From the NCBI GenBank assembly GCA_027005635.1, contig JALTLI010000139.1:1-43701 (forward strand): 43,701 nt of DNA, in the 5' to 3' direction. The DNA comes from Alphaproteobacteria bacterium. GTDB taxonomy: Bacteria; Pseudomonadota; Alphaproteobacteria; UBA2136; JALTLI01. The translations under genes and the position numbers were made by a program. Of this stretch, positions 23,879 through 30,807 are shown piece after piece. The notes below the pieces were generated by a model. It saw only the letters and a program-made list of their open reading frames with translations. It was not told the origin of the DNA and did not search any database. Numbering within the stretch: the stretch's first letter is position 1; every line of letters starts with the position of its first letter.

Positions 23879-26239
23879 ATGAAGAAAGTAATAATTTCAT
23901 TAGGTCAATCTGTTTATAGAAACAGAATTAAGCAGCAGGAAATATCTGTAAAGGATTTATTTAGGAAATTATCTTTACCTGATATTAGGACTGAAAAAGA
24001 TGGTGCTTATTTTATATTTGCATCATTCACGAAAAATATTAGAAATGCTGTTAATGTAGATAAATATTATGGGGCTACTATTGATCTGGATAATACCCCA
24101 CTCGCTATATCTGAAGTACAGGAACTATTTAAAAAATATTTATACTGCATCCACACTACCCACAGCCACAAAGCCCCCGGAAAAGGTGTTAGATACCGGC
24201 TAGTATTGCCCTATCGTACCCCGCAAAGCCCTGAACGCCATGTAAACACATTATTACATATCATTAATATGTTAGGTATGGATAATGTAGATCTGTCCAG
24301 TAAGGCTTTATCCCGGCCTATGTATCTTCCGGCCTGTCCTAAAAAACGTGAAAAATATTTTAAATTTGTAGCTAATGAAAAAGGGCGGCCATTTAATCCT
24401 GACAGAATAAAACTTGATCCATCATTACAGTGGGAACTTGAGCAAAATAATTTACCGGGGCAGGTTGAACCTTTAGATATAAATAAGGAAATTTCCGAAG
24501 GGGAAAGAAATGAATCAATAGCCCGGCTTGTCGGTAAATTTATCCATAATGGAATGGATTTAGGTTTAATAGAACAATCTGCTATTGTGTGGAATGCTAC
24601 TAACTGTGTGCCCCCATTATCTGATAAAGATGTAAAAACCATTGTAAAATCGGTTTATAAAGCCCATAAAAGAAACAGCAAAGATACAGGGTGGGGATAT
24701 GATGAATTAGTAAGGCGGGTTAAAGAGAGCAAAGAACCTAAGCGGGATTATGACTTACTTATTAATCTTATATCTGGTTCACATGAAAAATTAAAGCAAT
24801 CACAGATTGAATTATTAATCCGGTTATTAAGACAAAAAACGGAAATCCCATTAAACTTAATCCGAAGTGAACTTTCAGCAGCAATAGCAGAAAAGAAAGG
24901 CATTAAGGAAGAAGAAGAAGAACTAAACACACAGAAATCTATTAAAGATCTTAAAAAGGAATTTACTGATTGGGTATATTTACGCAAAGACGATAAAATG
25001 TACAACTCAGTAAATGGGCTTGTATATAAAGTGGAAGGTTTTAATAGAATGCATAGCTCAATGATTGAAAAAGGGGCAATGCATTCTTTATTATTAAAAT
25101 TTAAGTCAGTTAAACAGGCTGATATGCTTCAGTTCAACCCATCAGAAGAACGGGTATTTAAAACAGATCACATTATATATGCTAATACCTATGTCCCACC
25201 TGAATTATTTCCAATGCCGGGAAATGTACGGCCAATGCTAAAACATTTTAAATATCTGATACCGGATGAAAGAGAAAGAAATATTATTTTAGATTTTATG
25301 GCTTTTATCATCCAGAAGCCCGGTGAAAAAATTAGATGGATGCCTGTTATAAAAGGAAGTAAAGGTATTGGTAAATCTATTATTGCTGAATTGATTTTAG
25401 CCCCATTAATCGGCATGAGTAATTTTAAACCTGTAGATTCAAAAGCAGTAAGACGGGATTTTAATAGCTGGCAGTTAGATGCACAGATAGTATGTTTTCA
25501 TGAATTAAAAATAGGTGAGACACGAAAAGAGAAAAAAGCCCTTACTGATTCACTGAAATCATTTATTGCCGATCCTACTATTCAGGCACACAGAAAAGGG
25601 CTTGATGAATATACCGTATTAAATAAGTCCAATGTTCTAGGCTTTACCAATCACGAAGATGCAATAATGATAACCCCTGATGAAAGGCGTTTCTGTATGA
25701 TTCGTTCTGAAGTTATGCCCAAATCAATTAATTATTATAACCGGCTAACAGACTGGTTAAAATCTCATAAAGAAGAAATGCTTTATTATTTCACTGAACG
25801 GGATATAAGCTGCTTCAATTATTCTACAGCACCCGAAACCGAATACACTAAAGAGATTAAAGATAGTAGCCAAATGTGGCCTACATCTATTCTTGTGGAT
25901 GCCTTGGGGGATGATCAGCACCCATTTAATACTGTAGGAGCTATGACTTGGGAAGGCATTGTAAACTTTATCCGATCTGAATCAGTAGGTAAGGATATGA
26001 TGGTAGCGGATAACCTGATTAAAGCCACATCATCACAAGGATATTTATTAATCAATGCTTTGCGGGAAATGGGCTTTAGGAAATTCAACGTAGGGAACAC
26101 TGATAGGGTGAGAATTAATAATAAACTCCATAGGGTATGGGTAGCTCCAAGGTCTGTTAGAGAGTTCAGTAAGTTATCATCTAATACAGTTGCTAAACTG
26201 CTGAAGCATGAAAAACAAATTTATGATTTTGATGAATAA
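23879..26239 (+). CDS. Primase-helicase replication protein (AEP-like primase + PriCT + SF3-like ATPase)
   Basis: 786 residues. The N-terminal primase-type domain has YGATIDLDNTP (Asp69 and Asp71 as metal ligands), CIHTTHSHK (residues 90-98) and RYRLVLPYRTP (105-115), the D-x-D / sHsH / RxxLP pattern of archaeo-eukaryotic-type primases. A PriCT-like helical region (residues 205-265) follows. A helicase of DUF5906/VirE type has Walker A GSKGIGKS (493-500) and a Walker B-like QIVCFHEL (536-543). It would open the origin, unwind and prime DNA. It is the largest protein of the early arm and the likely partner of the iteron array at 22.2-22.5 kb. A GAGTGTGA site precedes the ATG. Confidence 0.88.
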   Translation: MKKVIISLGQSVYRNRIKQQEISVKDLFRKLSLPDIRTEKDGAYFIFASFTKNIRNAVNVDKYYGATIDLDNTPLAISEVQELFKKYLYCIHTTHSHKAPGKGVRYRLVLPYRTPQSPERHVNTLLHIINMLGMDNVDLSSKALSRPMYLPACPKKREKYFKFVANEKGRPFNPDRIKLDPSLQWELEQNNLPGQVEPLDINKEISEGERNESIARLVGKFIHNGMDLGLIEQSAIVWNATNCVPPLSDKDVKTIVKSVYKAHKRNSKDTGWGYDELVRRVKESKEPKRDYDLLINLISGSHEKLKQSQIELLIRLLRQKTEIPLNLIRSELSAAIAEKKGIKEEEEELNTQKSIKDLKKEFTDWVYLRKDDKMYNSVNGLVYKVEGFNRMHSSMIEKGAMHSLLLKFKSVKQADMLQFNPSEERVFKTDHIIYANTYVPPELFPMPGNVRPMLKHFKYLIPDERERNIILDFMAFIIQKPGEKIRWMPVIKGSKGIGKSIIAELILAPLIGMSNFKPVDSKAVRRDFNSWQLDAQIVCFHELKIGETRKEKKALTDSLKSFIADPTIQAHRKGLDEYTVLNKSNVLGFTNHEDAIMITPDERRFCMIRSEVMPKSINYYNRLTDWLKSHKEEMLYYFTERDISCFNYSTAPETEYTKEIKDSSQMWPTSILVDALGDDQHPFNTVGAMTWEGIVNFIRSESVGKDMMVADNLIKATSSQGYLLINALREMGFRKFNVGNTDRVRINNKLHRVWVAPRSVREFSKLSSNTVAKLLKHEKQIYDFDE

Positions 26240-26244
26240 ATAAA

Positions 26245-26382
26245 ATGATTGATTGTAAATATTTAAAAAATCGGCTGTGTACACATCAAAAAGTAAGACA
26301 TTTTAAAAGTGAACACTTTAAAAGGTGTCTACCTAATATATACCCCCATGTTAAATGTTTATATAAAGAGAAAAAGAAATGA
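26245..26382 (+). CDS. Small Cys/His-rich protein (45 aa)
   Basis: MIDCKYLKNRLCTHQKVRHF, with Cys at 4, 12, 28 and 38 and several His, so a zinc site is plausible. The stop overlaps the next ATG as ATGA, strong support for a real, coupled gene. It is very basic. Family unknown; it may be a partner of the methylase-like protein that follows. Confidence 0.6.
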   Translation: MIDCKYLKNRLCTHQKVRHFKSEHFKRCLPNIYPHVKCLYKEKKK

Positions 26383-27083
26383 TTAACCATAAAAAAGAAT
26401 TTATAAAACTGTTTAACAGTACAGCCCATAATCTTAACAGGTTTGAAGTGTTTTCTGATTTTGTAAAAATGTCAGCTATTGCCATATATAACGCCATTGC
26501 AAAAAATGAAGAACTGGAAAAAGAATATTTAGAAATTGTAGGGAAATATAAAAAGGAAGATGTGGATAATATAGTTAAATTATTTAGTCATGTGGTGATG
26601 GGGCTAGAAGCTGAATTTTGTGATTTTTTAGGTGATGTATTCATGGAATCTGAATTAGGTTCTAATAGAATGGGGCAATTTTTTACCCCCTATCATTTAT
26701 CTAAAATATGCTCGGATCTTACTTATTCTGATGATATAAAAAAATCAAAAGACAAAGAGTTCATAACTGTCCATGAGCCTGCCTGTGGTGCTGGTGGAAT
26801 GGTTATTGCTTTTGCTAATACAATGCTTGACAATGATATAAACTATCAGCAGAAACTATTTGTGAGCTGTATAGATAAGGATTATGTGGCGGCTTATATG
26901 TGCTTCATTCAATTATCACTTTTAAATATCCCGGCTGAAGTGATTATAGGAAATGCCCTGAACATGGATATTCAAAAAGTATTCAGAACCCCAGCTTATT
27001 ATTTAGGTAACTGGGAATATAAATTAAATGCCCCACAGAAACAAAAGATAAAAACAAAGATTATTTTAGAATATAACCCTTGA
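26379..27083 (+). CDS. N6-adenine methylase-like protein lacking the NPPY motif
   Basis: 234 residues, resembling HsdM-type methylases: motif X GQFFTPYHLS (99-108) and motif I HEPACGAGG (132-140) for SAM binding. Where the catalytic N/D-P-P-Y/F should follow (about 190-212) the sequence is GNALNMDIQKVF then RTPAYYLGNWEY, so motif IV is absent. Similar short forms are known in prophages. It could bind SAM or DNA without methylating, for example as an anti-restriction decoy, or use a variant active site. Coupled to the upstream Cys-rich gene. Confidence 0.75.
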   Translation: MINHKKEFIKLFNSTAHNLNRFEVFSDFVKMSAIAIYNAIAKNEELEKEYLEIVGKYKKEDVDNIVKLFSHVVMGLEAEFCDFLGDVFMESELGSNRMGQFFTPYHLSKICSDLTYSDDIKKSKDKEFITVHEPACGAGGMVIAFANTMLDNDINYQQKLFVSCIDKDYVAAYMCFIQLSLLNIPAEVIIGNALNMDIQKVFRTPAYYLGNWEYKLNAPQKQKIKTKIILEYNP

Positions 27084-27112
27084 CATATCTTAGCCCCTAA
27101 TATATTATACAT
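27080..27112 (+). promoter_or_regulatory. Box promoter 1
   Basis: TTGACA at 27080-27085 and the box TTAGCCCCTAA at 27090-27100, with TATTAT (27103-27108, 17-bp spacing) or TATATT as the -10. It starts inside the stop region of the methylase-like gene. No ORF lies between it and the next promoter (27199), so it may make a leader or small RNA. Confidence 0.75.
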
Positions 27113-27113
27113 A

Positions 27114-27152
27114 CATGGGCTGCGGGGTTATCCGATAATCCACCCCTGCATG
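27114..27152. repeat. Palindromic element, copy A (inverted relative to 29592)
   Basis: The reverse complement reads CATGCAGGGGTGGATTATCG then GATAACCCCG. It matches 29592-29627 at most positions in opposite orientation. The core GGATTATC-x-GATAATCC is nearly a perfect palindrome, so it could be an operator or a small hairpin at the 5' end of the transcript from box promoter 1. Confidence 0.6.
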
Positions 27153-27198
27153 ACTATAAACCATATAAAATTAATTTTAATTATTTTAATAAAATCCC

Positions 27199-27272
27199 TT
27201 GACTTATGTTAGCCCCTAATATATACTTGTATCCAAGTTAAACATAAATACATAGGAACAAGGCTATGAAAA
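27199..27272 (+). promoter_or_regulatory. Box promoter 2 with 74-bp duplicated promoter-leader cassette
   Basis: TTGACT (27199-27204), box TTAGCCCCTAA (27209-27219) and TATACT (27222-27227), spacing 17 bp. The whole 74 bp, down to the ATGAAAA of the next gene, is identical to 29912-29985. Confidence 0.85.
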
Positions 27273-27475
27273 CAGAAACAGTAAAAGCAAGTAATATAAA
27301 CCACGGTGACACAATTATCATTAACGGTAAAGAGTTTACTGTAAACGGTGAATATATAAAAAACGGTTTTTTCGGTACTACCATTCATGGCCATAATATC
27401 AAGGGCAGTGTAGAACGTGTTTTATTCCCCAAATGGTATAAAGGAAAAATTGTAAAATATGTTCCCCAAATTTAA
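27266..27475 (+). CDS. Hypothetical small beta-rich protein (69 aa)
   Basis: MKTETVKASNINHGDTIIIN, then GKEFTVNGEYIKNGFFGTTI. The G-D-T-x-x-x-N/D-G pattern suggests an SH3-like barrel, as seen in several short phage early proteins of unknown role. It is driven by box promoter 2, with an AAGG ribosome binding site. Confidence 0.7.
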   Translation: MKTETVKASNINHGDTIIINGKEFTVNGEYIKNGFFGTTIHGHNIKGSVERVLFPKWYKGKIVKYVPQI

Positions 27476-27494
27476 AATAAATTAAGATTAGGGG

Positions 27495-27523
27495 TTGACA
27501 TAAGTTAGCCCCTAACATATACT
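27495..27523 (+). promoter_or_regulatory. Box promoter 3
   Basis: TTGACA (27495-27500), box TTAGCCCCTAA (27505-27515) and TATACT (27518-27523), spacing 17. Upstream ATTAGGGG and the box's CCCCTAA also form an inverted pair around the -35. Confidence 0.85.
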
Positions 27524-27558
27524 TATCACACCTTAAACAAACACAGAGAGAAAAGGTA

Positions 27559-27936
27559 ATGATTAATTTAACATATTTCATTTCAAAGCAACAAACAAAA
27601 GTGATTAAATCACTGATTAAAGGTGAAGAAGGCAAGTTTTTTGCTGATAAACTGATTCAATTACAGCACATTATTGAAACCATGCCAAAATCCTATGAAC
27701 AGGATGGTAAAGGGGATGAAGCTGTAGCATATCTCCACTACTTCAAAGGTGGGTATGATTTTTATATTACTGAAAGGGATATTGAAAAAGAACAACATCA
27801 GGCTTTTGGTTTAGTTTCAGGCCATGAAATAGAAATGGGCTATATTTCAATAGTAGAATTATTGGCTAATAATGTAGAAATAGATCTGCATTTTGAACCT
27901 ACTACCTTAAAGGAAATAAGAAAAAATTTAAAATAA
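27559..27936 (+). CDS. DUF2958-like protein
   Basis: 125 residues. YFKGGYDFYITERDIEKEQH, then QAFGLVSGHEIEMGYISIVE, then IDLHFEPTTLKEI. This is the D-FGL-G-E-E-GY-S-EL-F-P pattern of DUF2958, a common plasmid and phage protein of unknown biochemical role. It has its own promoter (box 3) and AAAGG ribosome binding site. Confidence 0.72.
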   Translation: MINLTYFISKQQTKVIKSLIKGEEGKFFADKLIQLQHIIETMPKSYEQDGKGDEAVAYLHYFKGGYDFYITERDIEKEQHQAFGLVSGHEIEMGYISIVELLANNVEIDLHFEPTTLKEIRKNLK

Positions 27937-27950
27937 ATTAAAATTAGGGG

Positions 27951-27979
27951 TTGACTTATGTTAGCCCCTAATATATACT
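27951..27979 (+). promoter_or_regulatory. Box promoter 4
   Basis: TTGACT (27951-27956), box TTAGCCCCTAA (27961-27971) and TATACT (27974-27979), spacing 17. It is preceded by ATTAGGGG as in promoter 3. Confidence 0.85.
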
Positions 27980-28017
27980 TATCTCAAGTTAAATAAATAC
28001 AGAGAGAGATTAAAGCC

Positions 28018-28239
28018 ATGACTAAACAAATCAAAGTAATTATGAAAGACACACTGAACAATGACAAAGAAATTACTCGTGACATTGATATTAGTAATTT
28101 CTATATAAATGGTGGTTCTTCATGGGTGGTTTCTTCTGATGTTGAACGTCAAAGAAAGATGCTTTTAGATTGGATTGAAGAGCGTGCTAATGAACAACAT
28201 AATACACTTTTAGAATTAAAAGCATGGTATATTTTTTAA
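28018..28239 (+). CDS. Hypothetical small protein (73 aa)
   Basis: MTKQIKVIMKDTLNNDKEIT, then a predicted helix (SDVERQRKMLLDWIEERANE). No known family. It has its own box promoter 4 and a GAGAGAGAT site. A small alpha/beta fold is likely; its early expression suggests host takeover, but this is only context. Confidence 0.65.
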   Translation: MTKQIKVIMKDTLNNDKEITRDIDISNFYINGGSSWVVSSDVERQRKMLLDWIEERANEQHNTLLELKAWYIF

Positions 28240-28258
28240 AATCAATTTTAAAAAGCCC

Positions 28259-28287
28259 TTGACATAAGTTAGGGGCTAACATATACT
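28259..28287 (+). promoter_or_regulatory. Box promoter 5 (box inverted)
   Basis: TTGACA (28259-28264), box in the other orientation TTAGGGGCTAA (28269-28279), TATACT (28282-28287), spacing 17. The flip keeps the outer TTAG/CTAA half-sites in place, as expected if a symmetric protein reads the box. Confidence 0.85.
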
Positions 28288-28323
28288 GATCACACCTTAA
28301 ACAAAAAGAGAGAGAAAAATATC

Positions 28324-29181
28324 ATGACTTATTTCCGTGAAATGACACATGCCCACAATGTTGAATTAACTAATGAAGCAATGCTTCAAAACGCCCCTTC
28401 TGTATTCGCTGAACAACCATTTAATGAAGTATCTAGCAAGTATGGCTTTGTTCCTACTATTAACGTGATTGAAGGCTTACGGGCTGAAGGCTGGCTTCCT
28501 GTGGATGCTACTCAAAAGAATGTAAGGAATAAGGATAAAACGGATTTTACTAAACATCTGATCCGCTTCAGACGTTTAAATGATGATATTAAAGTAGGTG
28601 ATTCTGCTGTAGAACTGCTGCTAACAAACAGCCATGATAGAAGTTCAGCCTTTGTTCTTCATGCTGGTATCTTCCGTATGGCCTGTGCTAATGGCATTGT
28701 AATCGCTGATAGCACATTTAATAAGGTATCTGTACGCCATAATCAAAACGCCCTTGAAGATGTTATAGAAGGCTCTTATCAGGTACTTGAAGAAGTTCCC
28801 TTAATTACCAATGAAGTAGAAGCTATGCAAGAGGTGATCTTAAACCGGGAAGAACAGAAAATTTTTGCCGGGGCTGCTTTGGATTACATGCTACCTGAAC
28901 CCAAAGAAGGGGAAGCTAAAATAGTTACTTCCAAGGATGCATTAATAGGCCAAATCCTACACCCTAAGCGTTCTGCTGATACTGGCAGTGATTTATGGTC
29001 TACCTATAATGTAGTGCAAGAAAAAGCCTTACGGGGTGGCCTGATCAGTCATAAAATGGATGCTAAAGGCCGATATAGAAGAAACACCACACGGGCTGTA
29101 AAGAGCATTGATAAAAACGTAAAGCTGAACAAGGCTTTATGGGAAATGGCTGTGAAAATGAAGGAATTAAAAGCAGCTTAA
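28324..29181 (+). CDS. DUF932 phage/plasmid-like protein
   Basis: 285 residues: KYGFVPTINVIEGLRAEGWL, FRRLNDDIKVGDSAVELLLT, NSHDRSSAFVLHAGIFRMAC, then ANGIVIADSTFNKVSVRHNQ. This is the DUF932 (TIGR03299-type) family found on phages and plasmids. The role is not established; abundance near replication genes has suggested DNA binding or modulation of host defence. It is the best-expressed-looking gene of this cluster (own promoter, G+C-richer third positions). Confidence 0.88.
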   Translation: MTYFREMTHAHNVELTNEAMLQNAPSVFAEQPFNEVSSKYGFVPTINVIEGLRAEGWLPVDATQKNVRNKDKTDFTKHLIRFRRLNDDIKVGDSAVELLLTNSHDRSSAFVLHAGIFRMACANGIVIADSTFNKVSVRHNQNALEDVIEGSYQVLEEVPLITNEVEAMQEVILNREEQKIFAGAALDYMLPEPKEGEAKIVTSKDALIGQILHPKRSADTGSDLWSTYNVVQEKALRGGLISHKMDAKGRYRRNTTRAVKSIDKNVKLNKALWEMAVKMKELKAA

Positions 29182-29223
29182 TTTTAACGGGGCAAGGATG
29201 CCCTTAATTTAGGAATATAAAAA

Positions 29224-29508
29224 ATGAATATTTTTGGTAAAATAAATAATGAGAAAGCAAGAAAACAACTTAATTTACCACATGACTATGAAATATTTAT
29301 AATGGCTACGGAAATTGATTATTTAAAAGATGATTTTAGCTATAAAGTACATGATTTGTATAGTGAAATAGGATATTTATCTAGTGATGATGTAAATTCA
29401 ATATTTAAAGAAATAAACATAAGCATAAAACTACCACAAAACTATATATTAGTTGGCATGATTAATAAAAATAATAATTCTGAAGTTTATGGGATAATAG
29501 AAGTATGA
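29224..29508 (+). CDS. Hypothetical protein (94 aa)
   Basis: MNIFGKINNEKARKQLNLPH, then KEINISIKLPQNYILVGMIN. Acidic alpha/beta protein, no family recognised. A GC-rich hairpin-like segment (GGGGCAAGGATGCCC, 29191-29205) lies in its leader. Its stop overlaps the next start as ATGA. Confidence 0.65.
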   Translation: MNIFGKINNEKARKQLNLPHDYEIFIMATEIDYLKDDFSYKVHDLYSEIGYLSSDDVNSIFKEINISIKLPQNYILVGMINKNNNSEVYGIIEV

Positions 29509-29588
29509 GTATTGAACAACTTACCCCTGAAGAACTGGTTTTATTAATATTGGCATTTATTGTAGGGGCAATAATCGCTAGAATTTAA
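29505..29588 (+). CDS. 27-residue single-TM peptide
   Basis: MSIEQLTPEELVLLILAFIV, then GAIIARI: a polar N-terminus and one membrane helix. The start is coupled (ATGA) to the previous gene. Such early miniproteins often target host membrane complexes; no specific role is visible. Confidence 0.6.
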   Translation: MSIEQLTPEELVLLILAFIVGAIIARI

Positions 29589-29591
29589 TAT

Positions 29592-29627
29592 CATGCAGGG
29601 GCGGATTATCCGACTATCCCGGCTGAT
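29592..29627. repeat. Palindromic element, copy B
   Basis: CATGCAGGGGCGGATTATCC, then GACTATCCCGGCTGATG. It matches the reverse complement of 27114-27152 and lies just before box 6. Confidence 0.6.
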
Positions 29628-29641
29628 GTAAGTATTATATG

Positions 29642-29658
29642 TTAGCCCCTAATATAAT
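29642..29658 (+). promoter_or_regulatory. Box 6: TTAGCCCCTAA with TATAAT but weak -35
   Basis: Box at 29642-29652 is followed directly by TATAAT (29653-29658). No TTGACA lies at the position used by the other box promoters (29632-29637 reads GTATTA), so activity may be weak or activator-dependent. Confidence 0.55.
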
Positions 29659-29690
29659 GCAAGTAATATTTTGAATAAAAGGTAAATAAA

Positions 29691-29915
29691 ATGACTGAAA
29701 TTATAAACAACACCCGCCACCCTTTAACATTTCATCATGAAAATAAAGAAGGTGAAATAGAAATAACTATCCTTCCTTTTGATTCTGGTGAAATACCAGA
29801 TAATCTATGGAAGAAATTCAAGAAAAATAAAACAGTAAAAGAAAAATTGGAAAATAAAAGTTTAGTAGTAAGAGAAAAACAAAATTTTTTTAAAAAATTG
29901 TTTAAATTTAGTTGA
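29691..29915 (+). CDS. Early paralogue of the capsid-neighbour protein at 14673-14987
   Basis: 74 residues: IINNTRHPLTFHHENKEGEI, then EITILPFDSGEIPDNLWKKF and KNKTVKEKLENKSLVV. This aligns with the domain of the late protein (NNCARPITLN, NPMDFKTIPDGEWNLLKKNP, VVQGYLDKGDLVV), with matching R-P-L/I-T, P-x-D/F, IPD-x-x-W, KKN, VKEKL/VQGYL and LVV. It lacks the acidic tail. An early-expressed copy of a virion-region domain could regulate or mimic it. Confidence 0.72.
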   Translation: MTEIINNTRHPLTFHHENKEGEIEITILPFDSGEIPDNLWKKFKKNKTVKEKLENKSLVVREKQNFFKKLFKFS

Positions 29916-29985
29916 CTTATGTTAGCCCCTAATATATACTTGTATCCAAGTTAAACATAAATACATAGGAACAAGGCTATGAAAA
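29912..29985 (+). promoter_or_regulatory. Box promoter 7, second copy of the 74-bp cassette
   Basis: TTGACT (29912-29917), box (29922-29932), TATACT (29935-29940), spacing 17. Identical to 27199-27272 through ATGAAAA. Confidence 0.85.
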
Positions 29986-30134
29986 ATATTGAAATAACAG
30001 CAGCACAAAAACAGCTTTTAGATAGCATATTTGAAGTTAATGCTAAAAGGATTGATCAGCTTATAGTCAGATCTTTTAGATCTACCGGAAAAGAGCCACA
30101 TGTTTACGGAACTGAATACCAATATAAGGGGTAA
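29979..30134 (+). CDS. Hypothetical small protein (51 aa)
   Basis: MKNIEITAAQKQLLDSIFEV, then NAKRIDQLIVRSFRSTGKEP. Helical N-terminal half. The start lies in the duplicated 74-bp cassette, and the stop is 4 bp before the next start with its AAGGGG site. Family unknown. Confidence 0.6.
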   Translation: MKNIEITAAQKQLLDSIFEVNAKRIDQLIVRSFRSTGKEPHVYGTEYQYKG

Positions 30135-30138
30135 TGAA

Positions 30139-30360
30139 ATGTACAGCAAAAACAGAAAAATGAAAAAAGTTGAAGTGGATGATCTTGTAGTAGTAAATGA
30201 TCTTCCTGATACCACTGTTTATATGGTTTGTTCAGTAGAGAATGGGCAGGCTGAATTAGAATATGAATCAGGCTATAAAAAAATTAATGCAGGTAAAATG
30301 CCAGTAGAATTATTATTAAAACCCACGAAAGAACAGCTTAAAAATAGTGGGCTAAATTAA
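30139..30360 (+). CDS. Hypothetical small protein (73 aa)
   Basis: The start at ATG 30139 (MYSKNRKMKKVEVDDLVVVN) is chosen because AAGGGG lies about 7 nt upstream; an ATG at 30100 would overlap the previous gene. The strand-rich body (VYMVCSVENGQAELEYESGY) resembles a small SH3-like or KOW-like fold. Function not known. Confidence 0.62.
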   Translation: MYSKNRKMKKVEVDDLVVVNDLPDTTVYMVCSVENGQAELEYESGYKKINAGKMPVELLLKPTKEQLKNSGLN

Positions 30361-30396
30361 CTGGGAATGATCCCATAATATAAAAGGTGATAAATT

Positions 30397-30591
30397 ATGT
30401 TTAAAATTCAGTGTAGTAAAAAATCAACAGGTGGTAAGGCTTTTGTATCCAATCATCCTACCGGATCTGAATCAGTTCAGTTTACAGATAATGAAAGTCA
30501 AGCCTACATATTTAGTGATATGGCACAATGTAAAAATATCCGTGATGATATTCTTCAATATGCTGATAATGTAACAATTCTGAAAATCTAG
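30397..30591 (+). CDS. Hypothetical small protein (64 aa)
   Basis: MFKIQCSKKSTGGKAFVSNH, then ESQAYIFSDMAQCKNIRDDI. Alpha/beta, two Cys, no family recognised. AAAGGTGATAAATT precedes the ATG. Confidence 0.6.
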   Translation: MFKIQCSKKSTGGKAFVSNHPTGSESVQFTDNESQAYIFSDMAQCKNIRDDILQYADNVTILKI

Positions 30592-30635
30592 GAAGGCTGG
30601 TAGGCATGGATGCCATTTTATGAAGGTAACAATTA

Positions 30636-30806
30636 ATGAAAACCAATAAAAAAACTAATGCTGATTATGTTCGTGATCATGTGGCACGAAGAAAGGAAGC
30701 CGGATTAATTCAGGCTAAAGTATGGGTACATCCTGAAGAAGCTGATGCTGTACGCAAGTACGCAGCCCGTAAACCAAAAACAAAAGAAATCATGAAAAGG
30801 TTATAA
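30636..30806 (+). CDS. Ribbon-helix-helix-like small regulator (56 aa)
   Basis: VRDHVARRKEAGLIQAKVWV, then HPEEADAVRKYAARKPKTKE. A basic N-terminal arm, one beta strand (IQAKVWVHPEE) and a helix fit an Arc/MetJ-type ribbon-helix-helix plan seen in short phage proteins. AAGGT lies 8 nt upstream of the ATG, and the stop is one base before the next gene. Confidence 0.6.
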   Translation: MKTNKKTNADYVRDHVARRKEAGLIQAKVWVHPEEADAVRKYAARKPKTKEIMKRL

Positions 30807-30807
30807 A

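Noticed and set aside
29982..30215. tRNA genes in the early gene cluster
   Set aside because: No cloverleaf with TTC-x-A-x-x loop and acceptor pairing was seen by eye here or elsewhere; a tRNAscan search would be decisive.
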